Origin: Bombardia bombarda
Taxonomy: Eukaryota > Ascomycota > Sordariomycetes > Sordariales > Lasiosphaeriaceae
DNA length: 64,000 nt
Direction: 5' to 3'
Assembly: GCA_030512295.1 (NCBI GenBank)
Contig: JAULSR010000011.1
Span: 682,001-746,000 of the forward strand
The notes beneath the pieces are model-generated. The model was not told where the DNA came from and did no database searches. It saw only the letters and a program-made list of their open reading frames with translations. The position numbers were made by a program, and so were the translations under genes. Of this stretch, positions 1 to 11,621 are shown one piece after another. Position 1 is the first letter of the stretch, and every line of letters begins with the position of its first letter.

Positions 1-622
1 TCAAGCAACCCATCCAAGCAACCCACCCAGCATCCAAACAACCAGCCGCTCACTAACCCCACCAGCCAACGACCCAATATTACTCAAATCACTATGGTCA
101 CCGCATTCCGCATCGTTTTCTGTATTGCATTGATGATGGCTTTGGTGGCTCACGCGTTGGGAACTATTTGGATGACGAGGAATTGGTAGTGGGAGAGGAA
201 TGAGGCAGTATCGAAAATTGTGTATATGTACACGCATGCATACACAAGCCACACATACAAGCAGGTCGCCGGTCGACGATCGTTTGCTTGTTTTACTCCG
301 TACGTACAAACGGCAATACCGGCTCTTCTGCAGCTTCAGATGGAATGGGAAGGGGGGTGGTTAAGAGATGGTGGAGCTGTGGAGTTAAATGCATAAAGGA
401 AAAGAAAAGGAAGGATGGGACGGTATGAGATGTGGCGGAAAGGATGAAGAAGAGTATTATCATGAGATGGAATGCAAGACTGGGATGGGATACAGAAGGG
501 ATGGAGGGAAGGGGAAAGGAAAGGGGTGGAACGGAAAAAGAACCCGATCAGAGAATGGAAGCAAGGGGGGGTGGGGGTTGATGTGCGGATGGAACGAAGT
601 CAATCTCCAACAAGTTCAACAA
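1..622. other. Left-edge intergenic stretch, no gene seen
   Basis: No protein family, splice-site pattern or RNA fold is recognisable here. The open frames are short and of low complexity: the plus-strand frame at 389-628 is a purine-rich, Gly/Lys-rich translation of an AG-rich tract. The stretch ends directly at the 5' end of the tRNA-Leu gene. It could hold the UTR of a gene lying to the left. Confidence 0.5.
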
Positions 623-736
623 GGTTAGATGGCCGAGCGGTCTAAGGCGCCACGTTAAGGAGATTTAAACCCTTAATTCTATCAAACATTGATTCCGTGG
701 TCCGAAAGGGCGTGGGTTCGAATCCCACTCTAATCA
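623..736 (+). tRNA. tRNA-Leu(AAG) with a 34-nt intron
   Basis: The acceptor stem GGTTAGA (623-629) pairs with TCTAATC (729-735), with one G-T wobble, and A736 is the discriminator. The D arm has the GCCGAGCGGTCTAAGGC pattern of leucine/serine type II tRNAs. The anticodon stem is CCACG (650-654) with CGTGG (696-700). The loop reads TT-AAG-G, giving anticodon AAG for Leu CUU. A 34-nt intron (661-694) sits just 3' of position 37, the canonical place for nuclear tRNA introns. A long variable arm and a T loop GGTTCGAATCC follow. All parts fit a functional tRNA. Confidence 0.95.
661..694 (+). other. tRNA-Leu intron
   Basis: This is the intervening sequence inside the anticodon loop of the tRNA-Leu(AAG) gene, inferred from the paired anticodon stem on each side. 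It would be removed by the tRNA splicing endonuclease. Part of it (TTTAAACCCTTAA) can pair with the anticodon region TTAAGG, as is usual for pre-tRNA introns. Confidence 0.85.
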
Positions 737-1928
737 TGACAACTGGTAAAGTTGATATTCCACAGTTCGCTTCTGTGGGGTAAAAACTCTTCTTTTGGGG
801 GTTTGTTGATGGCCTTTAGGTTGGTGGTGTGAGGACTGAGGATGGAGGCGTTTGGTGGAGGTATTAGTTGACCTGTGGGGTTTGTTTCTTTTTACACCGG
901 TTATAGAACTGCGGCTTTGGTTGTGTGTACGATCATCACCTTCCGTAGCTAAAGCATCACTTCTTGTCAAGGTTGAGTTCCTTGAATGAGTGTAGATCCA
1001 TCCTATGATTACCGTCAGTCTCTGTCAATACCTGCAATTTCATCTCCTCATGAAACGCCTTGCATCTTGTTCTCGGAGAGGCGAGTCATGTGGTGGATAA
1101 TTGTTGGTAATTGCGTGGATACCCGCTCAGGACCACTTTAATGGCATTTATGGAGAGAGACTGACTGGGTCGTACAAAAAGCACAGGGGAAGGGTCCAGA
1201 AGCTGGGCAGTGCAAAGAACTTACATTACCAACCTGTCAGGCAGATGGCCACGAGTTCCTCAAGGCCAAGGGCGAGAGACAGCGGTGACAACGGTTTTTT
1301 TTCCTTGGCTGGGATACGAGGGGTATAAATCCCATATAGAGATGTGGTTTCTGATTGTCTGTGGTTTCTTCAGGTCAGCAAAGGGGCTTCATGGTAGGAG
1401 GACAAAGAGGGAGTGGGAACGACAGGGTAGCATTCAGTTCAAGGATTGCGATCCAAATTTCGGCCACAAGAATTCTACCCCGGTGCAAAATTATCTTGTC
1501 ATTCTCCTCTGAAGAGAACCTGACCCCATTCATTTTGTCCCAATTCTCTGTCACCCAGCGGAGAAAAGCGCAACTCCCCCGAGGGGAAGAAATTCAAGAA
1601 AAGTGAGGAGAACCATGTCGCGAGATCATAAAGTGGGGCTGTGGGGTTTCCCCCTTTTTTGTGTTGTTGTTGGCAGCGCTGATCACTTCGCAACTTTTGC
1701 AGACTCATAGGTAGGAGCATAGATGGTTTGTTTGAGACAATGATTAATAGTATTCTCAAAATCAATATACAGTATATCTCTGACAACATGATAATCGTAA
1801 CAACTTGTTCCCAAATTCAATTCCCGTACCCGACCCGGTAGTAGTATTCCCCCCATATTATCCCCCAGAAACAGTTGTCCTCCTTGTTTCGAAAAACTCC
1901 TCAGAAAATGCAAGACACACCACTGTAT

Positions 1929-1962
<34 letters not shown>

Positions 1963-1988
1963 AGAAAAATGGTATCGATTGTTGTGAT
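737..1988. other. Intergenic, with (GTA)n near its right end
   Basis: No gene is supported. The stretch lies between the tRNA-Leu and the 3' end of the sugar transporter and should contain that transporter's 3' UTR. Open frames at 1101-1606 and on the minus strand at 1499-1913 lack family resemblance and splice context. A trinucleotide microsatellite lies at 1929-1962. Confidence 0.5.
1929..1962. repeat. (GTA)n microsatellite, about 11 copies
   Basis: This is an uninterrupted GTA/TAG trinucleotide run of about 34 nt, starting 27 nt beyond the sugar transporter stop codon, so it is probably in that gene's 3' UTR. Copy number is likely to vary between isolates. Confidence 0.95.
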
Positions 1989-3647
1989 TTAGACGCTCTC
2001 GACCTCGTTCTTGTGCTCGACGTGGCCGGCAGAGTGCTTGTCGGTCATGCCCATCTCGGCGGCGTAGGTGGTGTGCGGCACCCAGCGGGAGCTGGTGCGC
2101 GGGGTGGTCTCCTGCAGCATCTGGTCGACCTGCTCGAGGGTGAGGCCCTTGGTCTCGGGGATGAGCAGGTACGAGTAGACGAAGCAGAGGGTGCAGAGGC
2201 CGCCCCAGATGTAGAACACCTTGGCGCCGAGGTTGCCGCGGTCGGGCTCGACCATGTAGGGGGTGATGACGGCAATGATGCAGTTCCCTTTGGGTTTCTA
2301 TTAGCAAATGTGGTTTGGAGCGGTGAGTAGTATTAATGGGAAGGGCAGCTTACAGAGCCAGTTAGAGGCGGTAGAGAGGGCGACACCCTTGGCGCGGATA
2401 GGGAGAGGGAAGATCTCGCCGACGACGACCCAGGCGCCGGGGCCCCAGGTGGTAGCGAAGAAGAAGATGTAGATGCAGATGAGGGCGATCATAGCCTTAG
2501 TGGCGCCGTCGTTGTTGGGGAGGACGGTGCCGATGATAGCGACGAGGAACTGGCAGATGCACATGCCCAAGGCGCCCCAGATGAGAAGGGGACGGCGGCC
2601 GAAGCGCTCCATGGTCCAGAAGGAGAGGGGCGTGGAGCAAACGTTGACGAGGGTGGTGATGAGAGAGATCATGAAGGGGTCCTGGATTGTACCGAGCTGC
2701 TGGAAGAAAGTGGTGCCGAAGTAGAAGACAAAGTTGACACCGGTCCACTGCTGCATCATCTGCATCGAGGTGCCGAGGATGGTACGGCGAAGGGGGCTGC
2801 CGGAGTCGCTAAGCGTGCCCTTGAAGCAGTTGGCCCAGGCTCCGAAGTAGTTGGTCTGCGGGATCAAGCTCATCTCGTACTCGTAGTTGGCGACGATTTC
2901 GGTGAGCTCATCCTGGACGTATTGCGAGTCGAAGGGCTGATCTCTAAGGCTGCATAGGGCGGAAGCGGCCTGGTCGAGCTTGCCCTTCTTGACGAAGAAG
3001 CGAGGAGACTCGGGAAGCAGGAAGAGACCACCGGCCAGGATAAGAGCCCAAACCATCTGCAGGCCGATTGGGATGCGGTAGGAGCCGCTATCTTGGCGGT
3101 TCTGAGTGCCGTAGTCGACCGACGATGCGAGGAGAAGACCAATGCAGATGCAGAACTGGTATCCAGACACGATAGCACCGCGGACCTTGCGAGGAGCAAT
3201 CTCAGACATGTAGAGGACGATGACAGCCGAGACGAAACCGACGCCGAGACCAGCAATGAGTCTGCCGGCGACGAGGAGGCCAAGGTCGGACGAAGCAGTC
3301 TGGAGGATGACACCGACGATGAAGACGAGGCAGCCAAAGATGACGGTAGGGCGACGGCCGATCCAATCGGCAACGTCACCGGCGATGACGGCGCCAAAGA
3401 ATGTGCCGGCAGAGAGAATAGATGTGACAAGAGACTTCTTCCAGGCGGACAGGATGATGGCCTCGGGGCCCTCGATCTGGTGGATGAAGAACTCCATGCC
3501 CATGACTCCCGAGATGTATCCAGAGTCGTAGCCGAAGAAGATACCGCCAAAGGCGGCAAAGACGCACATCATGTACGCCTTGACAGTGACGGGCGCCTCG
3601 ACGCGCGAGACGTCACCCACTGGTGCAGCCAGGCCACCGCCTCCCAT
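1989..3647 (-). CDS. MFS monosaccharide (hexose) transporter
   Basis: The product is a predicted plasma-membrane sugar porter of the major facilitator superfamily, about 530 aa. Exon 1 is 3647-2354, the intron 2353-2288 (66 nt, donor GTAAGC, acceptor AAAG), and exon 2 2287-1989. This splice gives ASNWLW-NCIIAVITPYMV, as expected in the family. Family signatures seen: GYDSGYISGVMGMEFF near the N-terminus, DWIGRRP in loop 2-3, LLPESPRFFVKKGK after TM6, ERFGRRP in loop 8-9 and IPETKGLTLEQVD after TM12. About 12 membrane segments are apparent. The start ATG at 3647 was chosen for its AAGATGG context and the family N-terminus. An upstream in-frame ATG at 3869 would add 74 atypical residues. The substrate is probably glucose or a related hexose by family; the exact sugar cannot be told from sequence. 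Confidence 0.93.
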
Positions 3648-6346
3648 CTTGTCGACGGATTGAGGAGTGAAGGGGAGTGAAATTTGTTGGGGGAACGGGT
3701 AAAGCCTTAAAGATGAGAAGATCCGGGGAAGGGGAGCGGATGATCTGGGAGATGGATGAGACTGCCTAATGATGATTGGAAGGTTGATAGTGTGATGAGA
3801 GAGATAGAAGACGGTTACAATCTGGGGATCGTGAATCCTTATTATACTGCAGCTGGGACGCTTCCCCATCCCCCAGAACTGGCGTGACTAGAACAGTAGA
3901 TCTGGGGCATCAAGGCCAGAAGCTGGCAAACTGGTCCCGTGGTCTCCTGTCGGTGCCTCATCCCCGTTCGGGGGTGCATGGTGGCCGGGGTAGAACAGGG
4001 GGAAAGAGTCCACCTCCAGCTATGCTCCATGTGGGGAGAATCTGGCCGGGGAGCTTGGAGAATAGTTGGGAAAATTATGAGGAGAAATTACGCCCAGCGC
4101 GGTACTGCCCTGGCCTGCCATGTGGAAAGGTCTTTTTTTTTGGAAGGGAAGATATCTTCATGGCATGGGGTCGAGAAGAGCCGCTTGGAGTACCCCTGTG
4201 TGTAAGTAGTGTATACAGAGGGTTAGGGTTGGACGTCAACATTCCCGGCTGGAGGTTCCAGAACAGAGAACGAACGGGATCAAGCGGGCCAATGAGGATG
4301 GATACCGGCACGGAAATGTGGGCTGGTCGCCGTTGTATTTTCTTCTCTCTGTTTTCTTGTTCGGCGGTATTGTGGATGAACCGGTGGAGTGGTAGTGGGT
4401 TTCCAGCAAAACACATCCGTTATCCGACTGGGGCTCATGACTCGGCCCTTTAGGAACTCCCAGTTCAACGTATAGAAAGTTGAGATTTCAGGTACGGGAT
4501 TCCACCTGCCCACAATGCGCCGAGGTATCCTGGTCGACATTCCCTAGTTCTCATCCTCCCAGCTGGCCGCTATTTTCCCGTGTTCTTTTATTCTAGGTGA
4601 GGCCTCTGATTTCCTTTTACCCGTCATGGCCGACATATCCGGGACGGTAGCGATGAGAAGGTTACGTAGAAGTGCTTTTTAAATAAAATGTCGCTTTCTT
4701 TTTCTCAATGTCAACTCAAGCATTTACTACGGCCATTTAGACCCGGCAGTTGCGTGACAGCCAGCTTGGTCGGGCTGGCCATTGCGTCAACTTGTCTAAC
4801 CCCGGCCTAGATCCAATACAAACCACCCTGCTAGAGTGTTCATCTCAAGAAAAAAATCATCTAAGTTTTACTAGCTAAGCAGCTTCCCTTGTCACCCCAC
4901 GAGTCAGGCCATCCTTCTCCTTGGCTGGAAGCCCAAATTAAGACCAACATGAGGTCATGAAGTTCAAGGGCTGGGCCCAGCGCCCCGGGTCTACTTCTTC
5001 TTTCAGCTCGAATCTGCATGTGATTCTGCAGAGAGCATCCAAGCATGGACGACGATCCACAAGTCTATTCTTAAACAAGATCCCTCCCCCGCGTCCACGG
5101 TCCATCCCACATATCCCCCGCATTCGCATCCTTCTCTCCCCAACATACGGGCTTTGGCAGTTCTCATCTTGCAGTTCGCAGAGAAAAGAGGGCACAAAGA
5201 AGGCCGATGGATCTGGAACATAACTGGGCAGTATTGTGATTCGCAGGGAGGTCAAACAGTGAGAGTGGGTTCATGACGTAGCATGTTCAGCGTAGAAGGG
5301 TACCTAGGATTGATGATTTGATGGCAAGATTGCATTTGAGATGAAAGCACCAGGCAGTGAGAAGGGAATGTGCCATGGAAGTATACAGACTATGACAGGG
5401 GGCTGATGCTTCTCAATGTGGTGTATGGCGAGGTGAAGTTTCCTTGGCACGAGTTTCTGTTTCCTCTGTTTGCAGTCATGATAAAGAAATTTCAATTGCA
5501 GATGCATGTTCAATGTTTATATTGATATGGGATATGTTGTTGTTTACTCTCATGCATTTTCCCTCAGTCTTTTAACATCTTTGCTTAGGGCAGTAAACAC
5601 CACCCCAAGCTGAAATACCGTTTTGATCTGACCTCCCCTTACAATGCGATGCTCCTCTGAAATAATGAACAAACCTATGGAGGAAATGTTTATTTCTATT
5701 CGGAGCAAAATGAAACATATTTCGATCCAATATATTACTTCTTGATATGAAAAGAACTCATAATGGTTACCGATTTTGACAAACCAAGATAAAATGATCT
5801 ACAGCTGCTGCTCTGGTTAAAAACTTAAGTTATCCTAGACAAGCTTCTATTAAAATAACACTCCCGGGCACTAAATTAGATCCCATGATCATATCCTTAA
5901 GGCTGACACCCCAATAACTTCTCCAATTCCAGGCATCTCCAAAAGTTCTTGGCAACGCTGGTGTTGTGCTGACGATTTTAGCAGCTGGTGTGTGGTCTAA
6001 GACAGACACCGTCACGGGTACCTTACGTGACCATGTGAGCATTCACCATCCAAACATCTTATCACCAGCGCACTGATAAAATCTTGAAATTCGCCCATAT
6101 AAATACGCGTTAAGCTACTGCCAAGCATTCTAAGTTGAACTCTAAACACCGCATGCACCTCTGCACCAGCGCGTGCGGCGTGCCACCTCTGGGCCGGGTC
6201 ACATGCAGGGTCGGCAACCTTTACCGCGATGATGGAACCGGAGACTTTAATATGTGAACATCTTCCGTCAGTCAAGATGGGATACTTCCGTGTCTGCAAA
6301 TTTCACCACCCGAATTTTCTGATATGAGAAATGCCCTCGCCTCAAC
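3648..6346. other. Intergenic, no gene seen
   Basis: This 2.7-kb stretch separates two divergently transcribed genes, so both promoters should be here. The 3,648-3,869 part is open in the transporter frame but reads like a 5' leader. The middle part (about 5,500-5,900) is AT-rich. One GGGTTAGGGTTGG telobox-like motif sits at 4220-4232. No open frame has recognisable similarity. Confidence 0.5.
4220..4232 (+). other. Interstitial telomere-like (TTAGGG) motif
   Basis: GGGTTAGGGTTGG contains nearly two telomere units. Short motifs of this type in promoters are known as teloboxes and can bind TRF/Tbf1-like factors in fungi; function here is unproven. Similar motifs occur at about 49,957 and 56,108 in the window. 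Confidence 0.4.
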
Positions 6347-7716
6347 ATGTCAGCCCAAAGAAAATGCGAGAGAATAGCCCATGACGACGAGCACCACCAT
6401 CGGTACTATTATCACTATCGCGAAAGAGAAAGATGGCGTCCAAGGGAGACCGTAGTTTGCCATCCAGTTCCAGAACCACCGATAGTCCAGCTGCCACCAC
6501 CGCCGCCACCAACACTACCGAAACCGAGACCGAAACCGCTCTCAAACATCCATCCAGTCAGCCTCGAAGAGAACGTTGGTGGCGGTCGAGGCAATTTCGC
6601 ATCCGTCAGCGTGTTGGAGCCAGTCATGCGCGTTGAGCGGTCCGGCCCGAGTTCTGCCGGGAACCCGCTCTCCACGGCTGTGTACCGCATCATTCTGAGC
6701 TGCAAAATCCAGTTCACCATTAACAGAGCGGCGGAGGAGCTGCAAAGACATAACCGAATATTCGACTCGGTCAAGGTCCGATATCTCTACCGAAGTGGCG
6801 AGAAGCATGAGCTGCTTCCCAAGGGGGACAATGTGCCCATGGATCTCAACATGACCTATGAGGATGGCAAGAGCTCCGACCTCACCGGCGGTCTCAGCAT
6901 AACCGGCGCCGGACAGCCGGTTCCGGCTTTCACAGTCCACGCACAACATGCCAACAAGGTGACGTACGAGAGGAAGCTGCGAAGCTGGCGCAAGTCTCTC
7001 ACCTTTGAAACATGTGCGTGGCGTAGTTGCTTCCCATCCGCAACGTCCATGCCTTTGGACAGACAAACACACAGTGACTAATCGATGTAGCAGACCCCCC
7101 GCCAATCGCACAGGACGCCGCATACCCCTCGATATTCAACCTGGGAGCCGCCAACCAGCGACCCTGCATCCCAGAAACACACTTCCGCGTCACGTCGCCG
7201 CACGCAAGGAAATGCACCTGCCACCACAGACAGCGACGCTGCCGCCTCCGCCACTCGCGACACCACCCGTACAACCGATCAGGAACCTGGGAGGGACAGA
7301 CCGAAGCGCAGCTGCACCTATGGACCCCCGAGATCTACGAGAGCATGAGCTGTCCGCTCACCATCACCCGGGAAGTGGACGTTGACGAGATCGAGCGCAT
7401 CCTGCGCCAAGCACCGCTGCACGGGCTGAGCCCGTTGCGCCGGTATCTGCACTTCGACTTCGATGTCGATGTTCGCTTGAGGGAGATAGGATGGGGTTTC
7501 TGGGGCATCTTTAAGTCTGCCTCTCAGCCGGCGGAGATTAGGGCGCGCAACGACTCGGGGAAACCGCTGGTCCCTGACCGCGTAAAGTTCTGCGTGACAT
7601 GCTGCACGGATAGGATTAGTTGGCCGCAGTATGAGACTCGGGACTTGCAGTGTGAAGCTGAGGAGAGGGTTAGAAGTGCGCTTGTTGGGCCGGTGGTCGC
7701 TCCGCCCGCCACATAA
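6347..7716 (+). CDS. Conserved-looking fungal protein of unknown function
   Basis: A two-exon model gives about 430 aa. Exon 1 is 6347-7013, the intron 7014-7090 (77 nt, donor GTGCGT, branch-like GACTAAT, acceptor GTAG), and exon 2 7091-7716. The junction reads FET-S-DPPPIAQDAAYPSIF, and both exons have strong coding character across it. The N-terminal 80 residues are low-complexity: a His/Tyr/Arg stretch, then a proline run (QLPPPPPPTLPKPRPKP). The rest appears globular, with a Cys/His/Arg-rich piece around KCTCHHRQRRC and a C-terminal part containing the DFDVDVRLREIGWGFWGIFK stretch. No signal peptide or membrane segment is evident. I do not recognise the family, and no function is proposed. 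It is divergent from the sugar transporter. Confidence 0.7.
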
Positions 7717-7839
7717 ATGGCGCGAGGCAAAAATGTGGGATTGAGGGCCTCAACTTGATTACTTGACACTCGCTGGCAGTGATGAGAAGTAATTGAAACT
7801 TTTATCAACTTCGATGAAAACCGCAAAAAGATATCAATG

Positions 7840-7913
7840 TGATCTGACCCGGGCTTGAACCGGAGACCTTCAGTGTGTTAGACTGACGTGATAACCAACT
7901 ACACCATCGGACC
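7840..7913 (-). tRNA. tRNA-Val(AAC)
   Basis: On the minus strand a 74-nt cloverleaf is present. The acceptor is GGTCCGA with TCAGATC, the D arm has GTGTAGTTGGTTATCAC, and the anticodon stem TCAGT/ACTGA encloses loop CTAACAC (anticodon AAC, valine). The T arm is TCCGG-TTCAAGC-CCGGG and the discriminator is A. There is no intron. One acceptor pair is a C-A mismatch (fifth pair), which is unusual for an elongator tRNA and may weaken the stem. The gene is otherwise complete. Confidence 0.9.
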
Positions 7914-9852
7914 TATCGATACAGGTGGGACACATAAACACGCATCATAGCCGAGATCGGTTCCGTGTAGTTCCGTGGAGTCTTGGTGGGTCGACAGGTC
8001 GCGTCTTGGCACGGGCTGTGGGGTTGAATGTTTTTGATGTCCCTGGCGATCCGTTTTCGGATCTCTTTGAAGGACTGGCTGGACCCGGGGTCTCGTCGTG
8101 CCTGAAAGCTTTCCACGGCACAGGGCCCTGTGTCGTGGCCGAGACGACATTCATGTAGAAACAATGCCGTGCTTGCCTGTCGGCCGTAGATAGGGTATGG
8201 TAGTTCCGTGCTGCGCCATACGCCGGCCTACTTAGCCGGACTTTGCAGCGTGGGCCGTTCGTCGAGCACCACAGCTCCAATACCCCCCAAGGTGCTGTGG
8301 GGTAGATATGACATGCAGTCAGCGTAGCCCCCGGCGCCTACGAGCCACACCCGGCGACACGAAGAGGCCAAAATTCCGAGCCAAGTGGGCAACTTTCCTG
8401 ATTCGGGGCGCGACACTACATGGACACGTGTGCGCTCATCTCGGCTGCTGGTTCGGAATAATGGTGTCGTCTCGAGGGGGTGGGAATCGATCCATCAAAA
8501 GTTCAGGACACGAGGGGAGGAGGAGGTGCCAAGAGAGCGGGAGTGGCCGGGCGTGCGAAAACCCTCCGAGCTACGTACGGTATCAGCGCTGTGCAGCACG
8601 GCGGTCCGTTTCACCGGTTTCTGTCCGTGCCAGATAGGTGGCAGGCGAGCAGGCAGCTGCTTTTTGCTCAGCGTCCCGGGAGTAGAAGATGGGAGACGGG
8701 AGACGGGAGGCACGACGTTCGCTAGCTCAGCTTCATAGTTGATGTAGCCTTGATCGCTATTGGGCTCGGTGTTGCCGTTGTCTGTGCGACAGCCGGGTGG
8801 GTTGGATGTGTGCTGTGCAACCTCGTGTGTGGAAGAGCTGTTGTTGGGTTGCATCCCATACCAAACAGCCCCGCCCCAAGGTCGAAGCATCATGTATTAC
8901 GAATACATGACCCATTGCTTGCGCTTGAACTTCGCTTTTGAGGTTCATCCGCCCCCAAACAACATGCACAGGTGGTTGTCAGGTGCAAGTTGGCAAGAGG
9001 ACAATTGCACAGATTTGCGTGATCAAACTGTAGGGCGACGGCGACTATAGGTCCTGAATGATGGAACTTGACGCTACAGTCTCAAAAGTTGAGTGGAAAG
9101 AGACGGCGGGAAAGGACAGCCGAGAATGGAACTGACCAGCGAATTTGTTCTGGGTGTTTCGGCGTCATTGGTGGCATGATTCGAGCAGTTTCGTGGAAGG
9201 CAGGTACGAGTAGGTCCCAGTACCAGTACTTATCGTCCCGTGTCAATGTTGCACGCGCCAGGTGGCGTGCAGATAACTGTGAAGTACCGAGGAACCCGCC
9301 GAGATATCTGTCGCATCGCGACTTCCAAATCCTTCGCAGTTCCACGGATCATGTTCCTAGAGATGAAGTCGTGAACACTGCAGTCCTCGCAGTGCACTCA
9401 TTGTATACTGCTACCTATGTATAAAACGACAGACGGAAGATTGTTTCAGCCCTCCCAGGCTGCCAAATACTATATGCAGCAGGTTAGCATGCTACTAGCG
9501 ACGGTGCCGATGGGTTCTGGCGCGGGGATGAGGGGAATGGCGATAGGTTGGCTTGAGGGAGGGTGGGTTTCATTGATGTCCTCCATTGGATTCTGTGCGA
9601 CGGAATGACCAACGCATGAACCATCACTCGCCCAACACACACATCGAACGAACGCGTAGAAGAAACACGCGTCTCTGTTATCATCGACAGATTTGTTGTA
9701 TGAATTACTTTGAGACTTGTCTCCCATCATCGATTGCGGGGAGGTCCCCCATCGTCCCGTCCTGAAGGTTCCTCAGTTTTCGGTGACCAAAGTAGGGAAG
9801 GATCATCGACCCGCGCAGGCCTAGTGCGCCTCCTTGGCACCAGCCCGCCCTG

Positions 9853-9889
9853 TGCCCTGAGCCCTGAGCCCTGAGCATCTGAGCATCTG
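9853..9889. repeat. Short CCTGAG(C) tandem tract
   Basis: GCCCTGAG units are repeated three times and followed by two GAGCATCT units. It is a simple tandem repeat with no apparent coding role. Confidence 0.7.
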
Positions 9890-10737
9890 GAAATCTGGGA
9901 GCCTCAACGCGCCAGGCGCGCTGTGGCATCTCATGTCACACCGCCGCTAGGGGAACGGGCCAGGGCGTTCAACGTTGAACGAACTGCCCGACTGGCCTCC
10001 GTGTTTTTGGTGCTTGAAGGCTTTCCCACCCTGGCAGAGTCGACCGATTCACGACAAGGATTGGCTTCAAGCGTAGCGAAGTTATCGAAACTGCCGCGAG
10101 CTGCCGGTGCTTAGCCAGCCACGGCTTAGCACTATCAGATGTTCTTTTTAAAGCGCGAGTATGACACAGTAGACACGCTAAACACGCCACTACGAAGAGC
10201 TGCTCTGGGGGAAGCTACTCACGACACCCGCCGACGGGCACAAGGAAGATGCGCAGCCGCGCTCAGCCACTTGTCTGCTCTTTTTCCGTCATGCCTTCAT
10301 ACGATTTGTCCAGCTCCAGCCTGGAACAGGATCTGGAATCGAAAGCCATGATTTTGGAATTCTAAGTCGCACATCGCTTTGTCGATAGCATTGCAGACGA
10401 GGCGGTTTTTGTAACTCTAATTTCCGATTGAACCAACTTTTGGTGTTGTTTTCGTCGTGTTGGTCAGCCGCTTGGACGAAAGAGCGGAGTTTGCTTCTGT
10501 GACAGTGCGACCAATAGAAGCCACCAATTTTGGAAGCCAAGCCTCTTTGGTGCAACTTGGTCTAAAGAAGCAGTCGCGACCGAGGCACGCTGTCTGTTCT
10601 TGCTCACTCAAGCTCGAGCGCCTATGGCGTCTGTTAGTTCACTGACTGGCGACGAACTGATTGAGGGGAGAGGGAGGTGCAACTCACGACAACATGGACC
10701 CCATCTTACCTTATTATGATCTTATTATCCCAGCGGA

Positions 10738-10802
10738 GGCAGGTAGGTACCTGCCCGTTCGTACCTACCTTACCTTACCTAGTTCTCTAGGTCGGTACCT
10801 TC
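10738..10802. repeat. Cluster of TACCT / AGGTA motifs
   Basis: Multiple copies of TACCT and its complement AGGTA occur within 65 nt, some as GGTACC palindromes. Similar clusters occur at 24,581-24,657 and in the region around 56,260-56,670. Such motifs are scattered through many Sordariomycete intergenic regions. Whether they are regulatory or simple repeats cannot be said from this window. Confidence 0.6.
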
Positions 10803-11120
10803 GTAACTTACGTGCATTTCCCGCATGCACGGTGCTCGCACACCTTTCCAGCCAGGTTTTCCCTACTTGTCCTCATCCTTCGTGGCAATGGAACATCCAG
10901 TCGCAGTGCTTACTACTTCGTCGCCGTGACTTGTTCAGTGGCCCCAGATCTGGCGATCAGTGCAGGGTTTCAAGTTGACAACCGAAGGCTGAGCCCAGCT
11001 GGGGCCCTGGTCGTGATTGGACCGTCGCAGTGCCACAAGTGCTCAGCAATGGGTAGGTGACATCGAAGAAACCTGGGACGGGAGTTTTCCGGGAGACGGT
11101 GCTGCACACTGCTTGCTGAG

Positions 11121-11160
11121 TGACGCTGAGAGACGCCGAGAGACGCTGAGAGACGCTGAA
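11121..11160. repeat. 10-bp tandem repeat, 4 copies (AGACGCTGAG)
   Basis: Four contiguous units of the form (A/T)GACGC(T/C)GA(G/A) lie 460 bp upstream of the NRPS-like start codon. A direct repeat of one helical turn in a promoter could be a multimeric binding site or replication slippage. Confidence 0.85.
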
Positions 11161-11621
11161 GCGGTGCTCTGCCCAGCGCTCTCGTCACTCTCGCAGTCTC
11201 ATCACCCTCGCCAACCGGGCGCCAAGGCTGCCGAAGCGGCGCGGACGTTCAAATCGACAGGTGAATGGCCTAGGTGCATCCGCTGCTCCTGTCCTGGACT
11301 GCTGCACCTCCTGCACGTCTGCGGCCAGCACCCACTGATATTGTTGGTGAATCTCCCACCACCCTCTAATTTCTTGGCCGCTCCTGTTCCTCCCTCCCAC
11401 ACTTCCCTGGTTGTTGTTTCGTTTCGACTCCCGGAATGAGCTCCATGGTCTCGCCAGCGTTCCCGACATTGAACCCGCTACTAACTAACCGCTGTGCCAT
11501 GCGGCCTGGCGCCTGAGATCTCTCGGGCTGAGTTTTTCTCTCTCTCGCGTCTTGATACCCCTTCGTTGTTTTCTCTATTGCTTGTATCATATCCTCCCTT
11601 TCCCCCAGCTGCTTTGCCAGC

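Larger units (their letters stand above)
7914..11621. other. Intergenic, 3.7 kb upstream of the NRPS-like gene
   Basis: No gene is supported. Short open frames on both strands lack family resemblance. The stretch contains a CCTGAG-type short tandem tract (9,853-9,889), a cluster of TACCT/AGGTA motifs (10,738-10,802) and a perfect-register 10-bp tandem repeat (11,121-11,160). The last 150 bases before the NRPS-like ATG are pyrimidine-rich, as in many fungal promoters and 5' UTRs. Confidence 0.5.

Noticed and set aside
1..309. Minus-strand open frame of 102 codons at the left edge
   Set aside because: Low-complexity Ser/His content, no family resemblance and no splice context.
1858..2330. Long frames overlapping the sugar transporter C-terminus on both strands
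   Set aside because: They are shadows of the GC-rich third positions of the transporter; the transporter frame has the family motifs.
3093..3680. 195-codon plus-strand frame inside the sugar transporter
   Set aside because: Antisense shadow of a gene with clear MFS motifs.
8385..8893. Overlapping frames on both strands near 8.5 kb
   Set aside because: Arg/Gly/Ser-rich, no motif, no introns that extend them.
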